The notes under the pieces were generated by a model, which had not been told where the DNA came from, made no database searches, and saw only the letters and a program-made list of their open reading frames with translations. The position numbers and the translations under genes were made by a program. A stretch of DNA of 64,000 bases from Streptomyces cyanogenus (GTDB taxonomy: Bacteria > Actinomycetota > Actinomycetes > Streptomycetales > Streptomycetaceae), in NCBI RefSeq assembly GCF_017526105.1, contig NZ_CP071839.1, positions 6,796,001 through 6,860,000 on the forward strand, written 5' to 3'. Positions 1 through 7,544 of the stretch are shown one piece after another (position 1 is the stretch's first letter; each line of letters begins with the position of its first letter).

Positions 1-1035
1 GTCGAACAGCGGCTGCGCGCGGTCGTGGCGGCCGTCCTGCGGCCCATCTACGAACCCGTCCACGGCGACGAGTGGGTGGTGGCCGCGGCCGGACCGGCCG
101 GGCAGGAGTGGGTGCAGCGCGCGGTCGCCGTCCGCGAGGTCAGCCGCCGCAAGGGCTACCTGCTGGATCCGGCCGACGACAACGTGCTCAGCTTCCTCAC
201 CCTGCCACAGCTGCGCGAGCTGGTGGTGCAGCACTGGCCGTGCTTCGAGCCGTACTTCGACGAGCGCCGGGACCTCGAACTCGCCCTGGACGAGCTGGAG
301 GTGACACGGAACGTCGTCTCCCGCAACCGGGCCCTGTCCGAGGCGGTCCTGGGCCAGGCCGAGCGGGCCTCCGCCCGGCTGCTGGAGATGCTCGGCGCGG
401 GCGGCGACGTCCCCTCGGCGCGCCGGCTGCCCGTCGACGCGGTCGAGGACCTGGTCGGCGACCGGTACGCCGACGTCGTCGCGGTCCACGCCGACCGGGT
501 GCGGCTGCTGCGCCGGTTCCCGGCCGAGGACATCTTCGGCGGTGCCCGCCGGCTCGACGCCATCGGCATCGGCCTCAACCTGCTGGTGCAGAACTTCTCC
601 GGGCGGCGCCTGGTCCGGCTCGCCGAGTCCGGCTGCCGGGTACGGCTGCTCTTCCTCAACCCGGCCTCCAGCTCGGTCAAGCGGCGCGAGCGGGAACTCG
701 GGATGAAGCGGGGCGAACTGAGCCGCTCGGTGGAGATGAACATCCTGCACATGCGCCGGGTACGGTCCCGGCTGCGCGACCCGGGCGCGTTCGAGATCCA
801 GGTGTACGACGAGACGCCCCGCTTCACCGCCTACCTGGTGGACGGCGACGGCGCCGACGGGATCGCGGTGGTGCAGTCCTACCTGCGGGGGGCGCGGGGG
901 ATGGAGTCGCCGGTGCTGGTGCTGCGCAACGGCAGCAAGCTGGTCAAGTCGGACGACGTTGGTGAAGCCGGGCTCTTCCCGACATACCGCGAGGAATTCG
1001 AGCTGACGTGGGCGGATTCGCGTCCGGTGTCCTGA
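1..1035 (+). CDS. HEPN-like / DUF5919-like C-terminal part of a hypothetical protein (5' end outside window)
   Basis: The reading frame is open from the first base, so the true start lies upstream; the GTG at 25 is only the first in-window candidate. The visible part begins with an all-helical segment rich in charged residues (motif RKGYLLDP, then VVSRNRALSE) that resembles HEPN-type helical domains. It is followed from about residue 165 by an alpha/beta segment (FGGARRLDAIGIGLNLLVQN, then GCRVRLLFLNP and a final VVQSYLRGARG) that looks like the DUF5919/PLD-like module of Streptomyces regulators. No signal peptide or membrane helix is seen. I infer a cytoplasmic sensor or regulatory role but cannot name a substrate. 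It stands upstream of, and is not overlapped by, the exonuclease gene. Confidence 0.6.
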   Translation, partial: VEQRLRAVVAAVLRPIYEPVHGDEWVVAAAGPAGQEWVQRAVAVREVSRRKGYLLDPADDNVLSFLTLPQLRELVVQHWPCFEPYFDERRDLELALDELEVTRNVVSRNRALSEAVLGQAERASARLLEMLGAGGDVPSARRLPVDAVEDLVGDRYADVVAVHADRVRLLRRFPAEDIFGGARRLDAIGIGLNLLVQNFSGRRLVRLAESGCRVRLLFLNPASSSVKRRERELGMKRGELSRSVEMNILHMRRVRSRLRDPGAFEIQVYDETPRFTAYLVDGDGADGIAVVQSYLRGARGMESPVLVLRNGSKLVKSDDVGEAGLFPTYREEFELTWADSRPVS

Positions 1036-1137
1036 ACTGTTCGTGACGGCAAGCGGAACGCGGTCCTCGGATTGTCAGTGCCGCGTGCAATGGTGGGAGC
1101 CACTGGGGGAAAGCACCACCGAGAAGGGGGGCCGCCC

Positions 1138-1863
1138 ATGGGCTGGCACCAGGAGCTGCTGATCGGCTTCGACCTGGAGACGACCGGGACCGATCCGCGC
1201 GCGGCGCGCATCGTCACGGGCGCCGTGATAGAGGTCAGGGCCGGCGAGCCCATGGGGCGCCGGGAATGGCTGGCCGATCCGGGCGTGGAGATCCCGGCCG
1301 ACGCGGTCGCCGTGCACGGCATCAGCAACGAACGCGCGGCGGCCGAGGGCCGTCCTGCCGACCGGGTGGCCGACGCCATCGCGGACGTCCTGGTCGCCTA
1401 CTGGAAGACGGGGGTCCCGGTCGTCGCCTACAACGCGGCCTTCGACCTCACCCTGCTCTCGGCCGAACTGCGGCGGTACGGCCTGCCGTCCCTGACCGAC
1501 CGGCTCGGCGGCACCCGGCCCGCCCCGGTCATCGACCCGTACACCATCGACCGCTGGGTCGACCGCTACCGCCGCGGCAAACGGAACCTGGAGGCGGTCT
1601 GCGCCGAGTACGGCATAGTCCTCGGCGCGGCCCACGACGCCACCGCCGACGCCCTCGCCGCGGCGCGGCTCGCCTCCGCGATAGCCGAGCGCCACCCGAA
1701 GATCGCCTCCCTGGGCCCGGCCGAGCTGCACCAGCGGCAGATCGAGTGGTACGCGGACTGGGCTGCCGACTTCCAGGCGTTCCTGCGCCGCAAGGGGGAG
1801 GCCGACGCGGTGGTCGACGGCACCTGGCCGCTGCGGGAACTGACCGAGGGCCAGCCCGCCTAG
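1138..1863 (+). CDS. DnaQ-family 3'-5' exonuclease (DNA polymerase III epsilon-like)
   Basis: A 241-residue cytoplasmic exonuclease of the DEDDh type. The N-terminus carries the ExoI motif FDLETTGTDP (metal-binding D and E), the middle has VAYNAAFDLTLL (ExoII), and the C-terminal third has the HDATADALAAARL ExoIII motif with histidine and aspartate. These are the four catalytic acidic residues plus the general base of the family. There is no polymerase or UvrC-like domain, so this is a stand-alone proofreading or repair exonuclease rather than necessarily the replicative epsilon. I chose ATG 1138 because AGAAGGGGG lies about 8 bases upstream; the frame is open back to a TTG at 1072 but without a ribosome-binding site. 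Confidence 0.88.
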   Translation: MGWHQELLIGFDLETTGTDPRAARIVTGAVIEVRAGEPMGRREWLADPGVEIPADAVAVHGISNERAAAEGRPADRVADAIADVLVAYWKTGVPVVAYNAAFDLTLLSAELRRYGLPSLTDRLGGTRPAPVIDPYTIDRWVDRYRRGKRNLEAVCAEYGIVLGAAHDATADALAAARLASAIAERHPKIASLGPAELHQRQIEWYADWAADFQAFLRRKGEADAVVDGTWPLRELTEGQPA

Positions 1864-1965
1864 GGCCTTGCGTTCGGTTCCTGCCGGGCTCGCGGAGCCG
1901 ATCCGAACGAAAGACCCCGGCCCCTTCCGTTCGCGGGCGCGTCGCGGCCGGGTCGCGCCCACGCG

Positions 1966-1994
1966 GCGGGGCCATGGACCGGACACGGCCCCGC
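1966..1994. terminator. Hairpin between convergent genes
   Basis: An 8-bp perfect stem (GCGGGGCC / GGCCCCGC) with a 13-base loop lies between the convergent exonuclease and phosphotransferase genes, a typical place for a bidirectional terminator. There is no U-tract, as is usual in Streptomyces. Confidence 0.4.
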
Positions 1995-2037
1995 GCCCCT
2001 TCCGGCGCTCTCGGCCGGCTGCGTTCGACGGGCAGCC

Positions 2038-2901
2038 TCAGAACGGATACCAGCGCACCGTCGCGTCCCCGTCCCGCAGCGACGCCACCCGGCGCTCGAA
2101 CTCGGCCAGCGCCTTCGGGTTGCTCGGGGCGTGCTGGGCCACCCAGGCGCAGCTCGCCGTCTCCCGGGCGCCCCGCAGCACCGCACAGCCCTCCCACTCG
2201 CGCACGTCCCAGCCGTAGGCCTCGGTGAAGGAGTCGTACGCCTCGGCGGGCAGTCCGTAACGGTCGCGGGAGAGGGCCATGACCACCAGGTCGTGCTCGC
2301 GCAGATCGGCGGAGAAGGTCTCCAGGTCGACCAGGACCGGCCCGTCCGGCCCCACGTACACATTGCGGGGCAGCGCGTCGCCGTGGATCGGCCCCGGCGT
2401 CAGACGCGGCGTCAGCGCCGCCGCCCGGGCCGCGAAGCCGTCGCGGCGCGCCCGGAGATAGGCCGCGTCCTCCGGGTCGATCGCGTCGCCCGCGAGCCGC
2501 AGCCAGCGTTCCACACCGCCCAGCAGGTCGCGGGGCGGCAACCCGAAGGGAGGAGAGGGCAGTGCGTGCACCCTGCGCAGCAGTGCGGCCAGGTCCCGCG
2601 GCTCGGCGGGCCGTACGGGATCCGGCAGCCGGTGCCACACGGTCACCGGACGGCCGTCCACCAGCAACGGTTTCGGCTCGGCCGCCCGGACCGCCGGTAC
2701 GCCGGCCTCGGCCAGCCAGCCGGCGATGGCCAGCTCGCGCTCGGCCCGGGCCAGCAGTTCGGCGTCCCGGCCCACCTTCACCACCAGATCGCCGGCCGCG
2801 AACACCGCGTTCTCGCCGAGGGCCAGGAGTCGCGCGTCCCGGGCACGGCCCGGCAGCACTCCGGCCGCGGCCAGTACGTCCCGTGCGCGTGCCTCGTCCA
2901 T
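2038..2901 (-). CDS. Phosphotransferase of the aminoglycoside phosphotransferase (APH/choline kinase) family
   Basis: A 287-residue protein with the APH fold. Brenner's motif is visible as GPIHGDALPRNVYV, giving the catalytic aspartate and the metal-binding asparagine, followed by VLVDLETF where the DFG-equivalent aspartate sits. The N-terminal lobe has LVVKVGRD with the ATP-binding lysine. Many Streptomyces carry such stand-alone kinases of unknown small-molecule substrate; nothing here points to a specific antibiotic. It is divergent from the sugar ABC operon and shares a 160-base upstream region with it. Resistance function is not implied. Confidence 0.85.
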   Translation of the reverse strand: MDEARARDVLAAAGVLPGRARDARLLALGENAVFAAGDLVVKVGRDAELLARAERELAIAGWLAEAGVPAVRAAEPKPLLVDGRPVTVWHRLPDPVRPAEPRDLAALLRRVHALPSPPFGLPPRDLLGGVERWLRLAGDAIDPEDAAYLRARRDGFAARAAALTPRLTPGPIHGDALPRNVYVGPDGPVLVDLETFSADLREHDLVVMALSRDRYGLPAEAYDSFTEAYGWDVREWEGCAVLRGARETASCAWVAQHAPSNPKALAEFERRVASLRDGDATVRWYPF

Positions 2902-3065
2902 CCTCGTGCCTCCGTGCCGTCTTCCCGTGCCGTGCCCGTGCGGTCACCGGTCCTCGGCCAGTCTCGCATTCGCACAGGTCGGCCGCCGTGCGCGGGCCCT
3001 TGACGAGGTACCGGGCCTTCACGACCATGAACACGCCAACCGGTGCAGGCAAAGGGGCTGATTCC

Positions 3066-3998
3066 GTGACATCAGTGGCCGACGCGCGGACACCACCGGC
3101 AGCAGCGCGCGGGCCGGCCGTCCGCCGGGCCGCCGATCACGGTTCCTGGTTCCTGGTCCTGCCCGCCCTCATCCCGATCCTCCTGCTGAGCGTCGGCCCG
3201 CTGCTCTACGGCATCCTGCTGGCCTTCACCGACGCCCAGTCCGGCCGGACGGCCGCCACCCGGTGGATCGGCGCCCTCAACTTCCGGGACCTGCTGCACG
3301 ACACCCTCTTCTGGGAGTCGTTCCGCATCGGACTGGTGTGGGCGGCCGGCGTGACCGTGCCGCAGTTCCTGCTGGCGCTCGGCCTGGCCCTGCTGCTGAA
3401 CCAGGACTTACGCCTGCGCGGCCTGGCCCGCGCCCTCGCGATCGTGCCCTGGGCGATGCCCGAGGTCGTCGTCGGCATCATGTGGCGGCTCGTCTACAAC
3501 CCGGACGCCGGCGTCCTCAACGAGACCCTGCGCGACCTCGGTCTCGGCGCCGGCCGGGACTGGCTGAGCGGCCTGGCCACCGCGCTGCCCGCGGTGATCC
3601 TCGTCGGCGTCTGGGCGGGCCTGCCGCAGACCACGGTCGCCCTGCTCGCCGGACTGCAGAACGTCCCCCGCGAACTCCACGAGGCGGCGGCCGTCGACGG
3701 CGCGGGCGCCTGGCGCCGCTTCACCACCGTCACCTGGCCCGCACTGCGGCCGGTGGCACTCGCCATCACCGCGCTCAACCTCATCTGGAACCTCAACTCC
3801 TTCGCCCTGGTCTACGTGCTCACGAGCGGCGGACCCGGCGGCAAGACCCGGCTGCCGATGCTCTTCGCCTACGAGGAGGCCTTCCGTTACGGCCAGTTCG
3901 GCTACGCGGCGGCGATGGGCTGCGTGCTCGTCGCGGTGGTCTCGGTCCTGCTCGCGGTGTTCCTGGCCGGCAGGCTGCGAGGCGGTGACCGCGCATGA
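3066..3998 (+). CDS. Carbohydrate ABC transporter permease (MalF/LacF-like)
   Basis: A 310-residue inner-membrane permease of the sugar CUT1 class. About six hydrophobic helices are visible, beginning with WFLVLPALIPILLLSVGPL, and the EAA loop is present as ELHEAAAVDGAGAWRRF, which docks on the ATPase. The start is taken as GTG 3066 because AAAGGGG lies about 8 bases upstream; an in-frame ATG at 3027 has no ribosome-binding site. The gene overlaps the next permease by ATGA, so the two are translationally coupled and should form a heterodimer. The substrate cannot be read from the sequence. No ABC ATPase is encoded beside it; Streptomyces often use the shared ATPase MsiK for such importers. 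Confidence 0.93.
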   Translation: MTSVADARTPPAAARGPAVRRAADHGSWFLVLPALIPILLLSVGPLLYGILLAFTDAQSGRTAATRWIGALNFRDLLHDTLFWESFRIGLVWAAGVTVPQFLLALGLALLLNQDLRLRGLARALAIVPWAMPEVVVGIMWRLVYNPDAGVLNETLRDLGLGAGRDWLSGLATALPAVILVGVWAGLPQTTVALLAGLQNVPRELHEAAAVDGAGAWRRFTTVTWPALRPVALAITALNLIWNLNSFALVYVLTSGGPGGKTRLPMLFAYEEAFRYGQFGYAAAMGCVLVAVVSVLLAVFLAGRLRGGDRA

Positions 3999-4864
3999 GG
4001 ACCCGGCAGACCTCCCGCACTCCGCCGACCTCGCGGACCCGCCGCGCCGCGCGGGCCGGACAGTACACCGCCCTCCTCGGCTATCTGCTGCTCCTGGCGT
4101 TCCCGTTGCTGTGGCTGCTGTCCACCGCGCTGAAGTCCCCCCGCGAACTGGCCGCTCTGCACCCGGCCTGGATCCCGCGCGACCCGACCCTGGCCAACGT
4201 CCGGCAGGCCTTCGCCGAGCAGCCGCTGGCGCACGCCGCCCTCAACTCGCTGCTGGTGGCGTTCTGCACCGCCGCCGTCGCCGTGCTGATCGCCACCCCC
4301 ATGGCCTACGTCATGGCCCGGCACCGCACCCGGACGGCCCGGGCCGCCACGGGGTGGGTGGTGGTCAGCCAGGCGTTCCCGTTCGTGCTGGTGATCATCC
4401 CGCTGTTCCTGGTGCTGAAGAAGCTGCGGCTGATCGACTCCCTGACCGGACTGGTGCTGGTGTACGTGGTGTGGGCGCTGCCGTTCGCGCTGTGGATGCT
4501 CGTCGGCCATGTCCGGGCGGTGCCCGTCGAACTGGAGGAGGCGGCGTCCGTCGACGGGGCCGGGCGGCTGAGAACGCTGGTGTCGGTGACGGCGCCGCTG
4601 CTCGGCCCCGGCATCGCGGCGACGGCCCTGTTCGCCTTCGTCACCGCGTGGAACGAGTTCTTCTTCGCGCTGGTGCTGCTCAAGAGCCCCGGCAAGCAGA
4701 CCCTCCCGGTCGTCCTCACCCACTTCATCGGCGCGGAGGGGGTGGCCGACCTCGGCCCGCTGGCCGCCGCCGCGTTCCTCGCCACCCTGCCCTCCGTGGC
4801 CGTGTTCGCGCTCCTCCAGCGGCGGATCACGGGCGGCCTGCTCGCCGGGGCGGTGAAGAGCTGA
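3995..4864 (+). CDS. Carbohydrate ABC transporter permease (MalG/LacG-like)
   Basis: A 289-residue permease with six predicted membrane helices and the EAA motif ELEEAASVDGAGRLRTL. It ends in the KS tail after TGGLLAGAVK, the usual C-terminus of MalG-type permeases (TxGxxxGAVK). It overlaps the upstream permease by four bases (ATGA), and its stop codon overlaps the start of the binding-protein gene by one base (TGATG), so the three genes form one tight operon. Partner of the gene starting at 3066. Confidence 0.94.
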   Translation: MRTRQTSRTPPTSRTRRAARAGQYTALLGYLLLLAFPLLWLLSTALKSPRELAALHPAWIPRDPTLANVRQAFAEQPLAHAALNSLLVAFCTAAVAVLIATPMAYVMARHRTRTARAATGWVVVSQAFPFVLVIIPLFLVLKKLRLIDSLTGLVLVYVVWALPFALWMLVGHVRAVPVELEEAASVDGAGRLRTLVSVTAPLLGPGIAATALFAFVTAWNEFFFALVLLKSPGKQTLPVVLTHFIGAEGVADLGPLAAAAFLATLPSVAVFALLQRRITGGLLAGAVKS

Positions 4865-6144
4865 TGCGCACCGCGATCGGCACGGCGCTCGTCGTCCTCC
4901 TGCTCCTCCTCGCGGGCTGCTCCCCGGGCGGCCGCACGGACGGCGGCCCGGTCACCCTGCGCTTCCAGTCCCTGGCCTGGCAGCAGGAGTCCGTCGCCGC
5001 CAACAAGGAGCTGGTCCGGGAGTGGAACGCCACCCACTCCGACGTCAAGGTCGAGTACGTACAGGGAAGCTGGGACAGCGTGCACGACCAGCTGCTCACC
5101 TCCTTCGAGGGCGGTGAGGCCCCGGACGTCATCCACGACGCCTCCGACGACCTGGCCGACTTCGCCTACGGCGGCCACCTCGCCGACCTGACCGGGCTGC
5201 TGCCCGCCCGGCTGCGGTCCGGTATCCCGCGCGCCGGCTGGGCGACGACCACCTTCGGTCACGGTGTCTACGGCGTGCCGTTCCTCCAGGAGCCCCGGGT
5301 GCTGATCGCCGACGCCGACCGGCTGCGCGCGGCGAAGGTGCGCATTCCGACGCCCGGACACCCCTGGAGCTGGGCGGAGTTCCGGCAGGTCGCCAAGCGG
5401 CTGAGCGGGCCGGGGCGGTACGGCGTGGCCTGGCCGCTGAAGGAACCCGTCTCCGCCACGCTCAACCTGTCCCTGTCGGCGGGCGGGCGGCTCTTCCACC
5501 GGAACGCGGACGGCAGGGTCACCGTGCGGTTCACGCCCGGGGACGAGGTCGTGCCGCGCACCATCCGCGACCAGGTCACCCGCGACCACAGCGCGCCCGC
5601 CTCGACGCTCGGCAGCGGCGGCTCGGACACCCTGCCCGGCTTCTTCTCCGGCCGGTACGCGATGGTCCCGCTGGGCTTCTCCTACCGCCAGCAGATCGTG
5701 CAGCAGGCGCCGAAGGACTTCCACTGGACGGTGCTGCCGGCCCCGGCGGGCGCCGACGGGCTCACCCAGGGCGTCAGTCCGCAGACGCTGTCCGTGTCCG
5801 CCGACTGTCCGCACAAGAAGGAGGCGGTCGCCTTCATCGACTTCCTGCTCCGGCCGCGGAACACGGTCCGCCTCGCCCTCGGCGACTGGATGCTGCCCAC
5901 CGGCACCCAGGCCCTCAAGGACCCCGCCCTGCACACCGCCGAGTACGGCTGGGCCACCGGCACCGCCCTCGCGGCCCGGCTGCGCCCGGCGCCCGCCCAG
6001 TCCGTGCGCGGCTACCCGGAGTGGAAGGACAAGGTGGCCACGCCCGCCTACCAGGAGTACTACAGCGGCGCGATCGGCCTCGCGGAGCTGCGCCACCGCC
6101 TCGAACGGGACGGCAACCTGGTGCTGGCCCGCTACCAGCGCTGA
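4864..6144 (+). CDS. Extracellular sugar-binding lipoprotein of the ABC importer
   Basis: A 426-residue family 1 solute-binding protein. The N-terminus is a lipoprotein signal peptide (hydrophobic run VVLLLLLAGC with the lipobox cysteine at about residue 19), so the mature protein should be anchored on the outer face of the membrane. The internal motifs PDVIHDASDDLADFAYGG and YAMVPLGFSY fit sugar-binding proteins. It is placed last in the operon, after both permeases, whereas it is more often first. It overlaps the preceding permease by one base. The sugar is unknown. Confidence 0.92.
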   Translation: MRTAIGTALVVLLLLLAGCSPGGRTDGGPVTLRFQSLAWQQESVAANKELVREWNATHSDVKVEYVQGSWDSVHDQLLTSFEGGEAPDVIHDASDDLADFAYGGHLADLTGLLPARLRSGIPRAGWATTTFGHGVYGVPFLQEPRVLIADADRLRAAKVRIPTPGHPWSWAEFRQVAKRLSGPGRYGVAWPLKEPVSATLNLSLSAGGRLFHRNADGRVTVRFTPGDEVVPRTIRDQVTRDHSAPASTLGSGGSDTLPGFFSGRYAMVPLGFSYRQQIVQQAPKDFHWTVLPAPAGADGLTQGVSPQTLSVSADCPHKKEAVAFIDFLLRPRNTVRLALGDWMLPTGTQALKDPALHTAEYGWATGTALAARLRPAPAQSVRGYPEWKDKVATPAYQEYYSGAIGLAELRHRLERDGNLVLARYQR

Positions 6145-6183
6145 GCCGACACCTCGGAGGAGGGGGCGGTGCACGGAAAAGAG

Positions 6184-6220
6184 TTAGACGAGACGTATCG
6201 TCTCGCTTAGCCTCGACGGC
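6184..6220 (+). promoter_or_regulatory. Promoter with embedded TetR-type palindromic operator for the glycosyltransferase
   Basis: A perfect inverted repeat CGAGACG-TAT-CGTCTCG spans 6189-6205. A -35-like TTAGAC (6184-6189) and a -10 TAGCCT (6208-6213) flank it with an 18-base spacer, so the palindrome fills the spacer. The ATG at 6221 is 7 bases after the -10 and has no Shine-Dalgarno sequence, so the transcript is probably leaderless. This geometry is typical of TetR repression; no regulator gene is adjacent. Confidence 0.65.
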
Positions 6221-7456
6221 ATGCCTTCTGCGACCACACCCGCCCACATCGCCATGTTCTCCATCGCCGCCCACGGCCATGTGAACCCCAGCGTGGAGGT
6301 GATCCGTGAACTCGTCGCCCGCGGCCACCGCGTCACCTACGCCATCCCGCCGGCCTTCGCCGACAAGGTGGCCGCCACCGGCGCCCGGCCCGTGCCCTAC
6401 ACCTCCACGCTGCCCGGACCCGACGCCGATCCCGACGCCTGGGGGTCCACCCTGCTCGACACCGTGGAGCCGTTCCTGGACGACGCGATCCAGGCGCTCC
6501 CGCAGCTCGCCGAGGCCTACGCCGGCGACATCCCCGACCTCGTCCTGCACGACATCGCCTCCTACCCGGCCCGCGTCCTCGCCCACCGCTGGGGCGTCCC
6601 GGCGATCTCCCTCTCCCCGAACCTCGTCGCCTGGGAGGGCTACGAGGAGGAGGTCGCCGAGCCGATGTGGCGGGAGCCGCGGCAGACCGAGCGCGGACGG
6701 GCGTACTACGCCCGGTTCGAGGCGTGGCTGGCCGAGAACGGGATCAGCCAGGACCCGGACTCCTTCGTCGGCCTCCCGGCCCGCTCCCTGGTGCTCATCC
6801 CGAGGGCACTCCAGCCGCACGCCGACCGGGTCGACGAACGCGTCCACACCTTCGTCGGTTCCTGCCAGGGCGACCGCGCCGGCCAGGGCGACTGGCAGCG
6901 CCCCGCGGGCGCGGAGAAGGTCGTGCTGGTCTCGCTCGGCTCGTCCTTCACCAAGCGACCCGCCTTCTACCGGGAGTGCGTGCGCGCCTTCGCGGACCTG
7001 CCCGGGTGGCACGTCGTCCTCCAGGTGGGCCGGCATGTCACCCGGGACGAGCTGGGCGACGTACCGGCCCATGTGGAGGTGCGCAGCTGGGTGCCGCAGC
7101 CGGCGATCCTGCGGCAGGCCGACCTGTTCGTCACGCACGCGGGTGCCGGCGGCAGCCAGGAGGGGCTCGCCACCGCCACGCCGATGATCGCCGTACCGCA
7201 GGCCGTCGACCAGTTCGGCAACGCCGACATGCTCCAGGGACTCGGGGTCGCCCGGCACCTGCCCACCGAGGAGGCCACCGCCGGCCGGCTCCGCGAGGCC
7301 GCGCTCGCCCTGGTGGACGACCCGGAGGTGGCCCGCAGGCTCAAGCAGGTGCAGGCGGAGATGGCCCAGGAGGGCGGCACCCGGCGCGCTGCCGACCTCA
7401 TCGAGGCCGAACTGCCCGGCCGCGGCCCGCGCCGGACGGCCGCCGCCTCCCGGTGA
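6221..7456 (+). CDS. mgt: Macrolide-inactivating UDP-glycosyltransferase, OleD type (GT1)
   Basis: A 411-residue GT-B glycosyltransferase that I recognise as very close to OleD of S. antibioticus and Mgt enzymes. The N-terminal acceptor domain has MFSIAAHGHVNPSVEVIREL, including the catalytic histidine position. The C-terminal donor domain has WVPQPAILRQADLFVTHAG and the PQAVDQFGNADMLQ signature that binds UDP-sugar. Known members transfer glucose from UDP-glucose to the desosamine 2'-hydroxyl of macrolides, and OleD itself is promiscuous. The gene stands alone, behind a palindromic operator, and is convergent with an MMPL exporter. No macrolide synthase is in the window, so detoxification of foreign compounds is the likelier role. 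It is probably translated from a leaderless mRNA. Confidence 0.93.
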   Translation: MPSATTPAHIAMFSIAAHGHVNPSVEVIRELVARGHRVTYAIPPAFADKVAATGARPVPYTSTLPGPDADPDAWGSTLLDTVEPFLDDAIQALPQLAEAYAGDIPDLVLHDIASYPARVLAHRWGVPAISLSPNLVAWEGYEEEVAEPMWREPRQTERGRAYYARFEAWLAENGISQDPDSFVGLPARSLVLIPRALQPHADRVDERVHTFVGSCQGDRAGQGDWQRPAGAEKVVLVSLGSSFTKRPAFYRECVRAFADLPGWHVVLQVGRHVTRDELGDVPAHVEVRSWVPQPAILRQADLFVTHAGAGGSQEGLATATPMIAVPQAVDQFGNADMLQGLGVARHLPTEEATAGRLREAALALVDDPEVARRLKQVQAEMAQEGGTRRAADLIEAELPGRGPRRTAAASR

Positions 7457-7491
7457 GCACGCCCGGCGCCGGGGGCGCCGCCGTGCGCGGA

Positions 7492-7529
7492 CAGGGCCCG
7501 CCGGTTCCCGCGGGAACCGGCGGGCCCTG
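7492..7529. terminator. Strong bidirectional terminator hairpin
   Basis: A perfect 38-base palindrome (19-base arms meeting at CCCGCGGG) sits between the convergent glycosyltransferase and MMPL genes. Confidence 0.8.
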
Positions 7530-7544
7530 CACCGACGGGCGGGA

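Noticed and set aside
72..965. Long overlapping ORFs in other frames of the first gene and throughout the window
   Set aside because: High GC makes long spurious ORFs on all frames; their composition is Arg/Pro/Gly/Ala-rich without domains, and they lie over well-supported genes on the correct frame.
2038..2901. Aminoglycoside resistance gene
   Set aside because: Only the general APH fold is seen; no specific resistance subfamily can be assigned.
2562..3065. N-terminal extension of the first sugar permease
   Set aside because: The frame is open, but the extra residues are low-complexity, overlap the divergent phosphotransferase gene, and GTG 3066 has a good ribosome-binding site.
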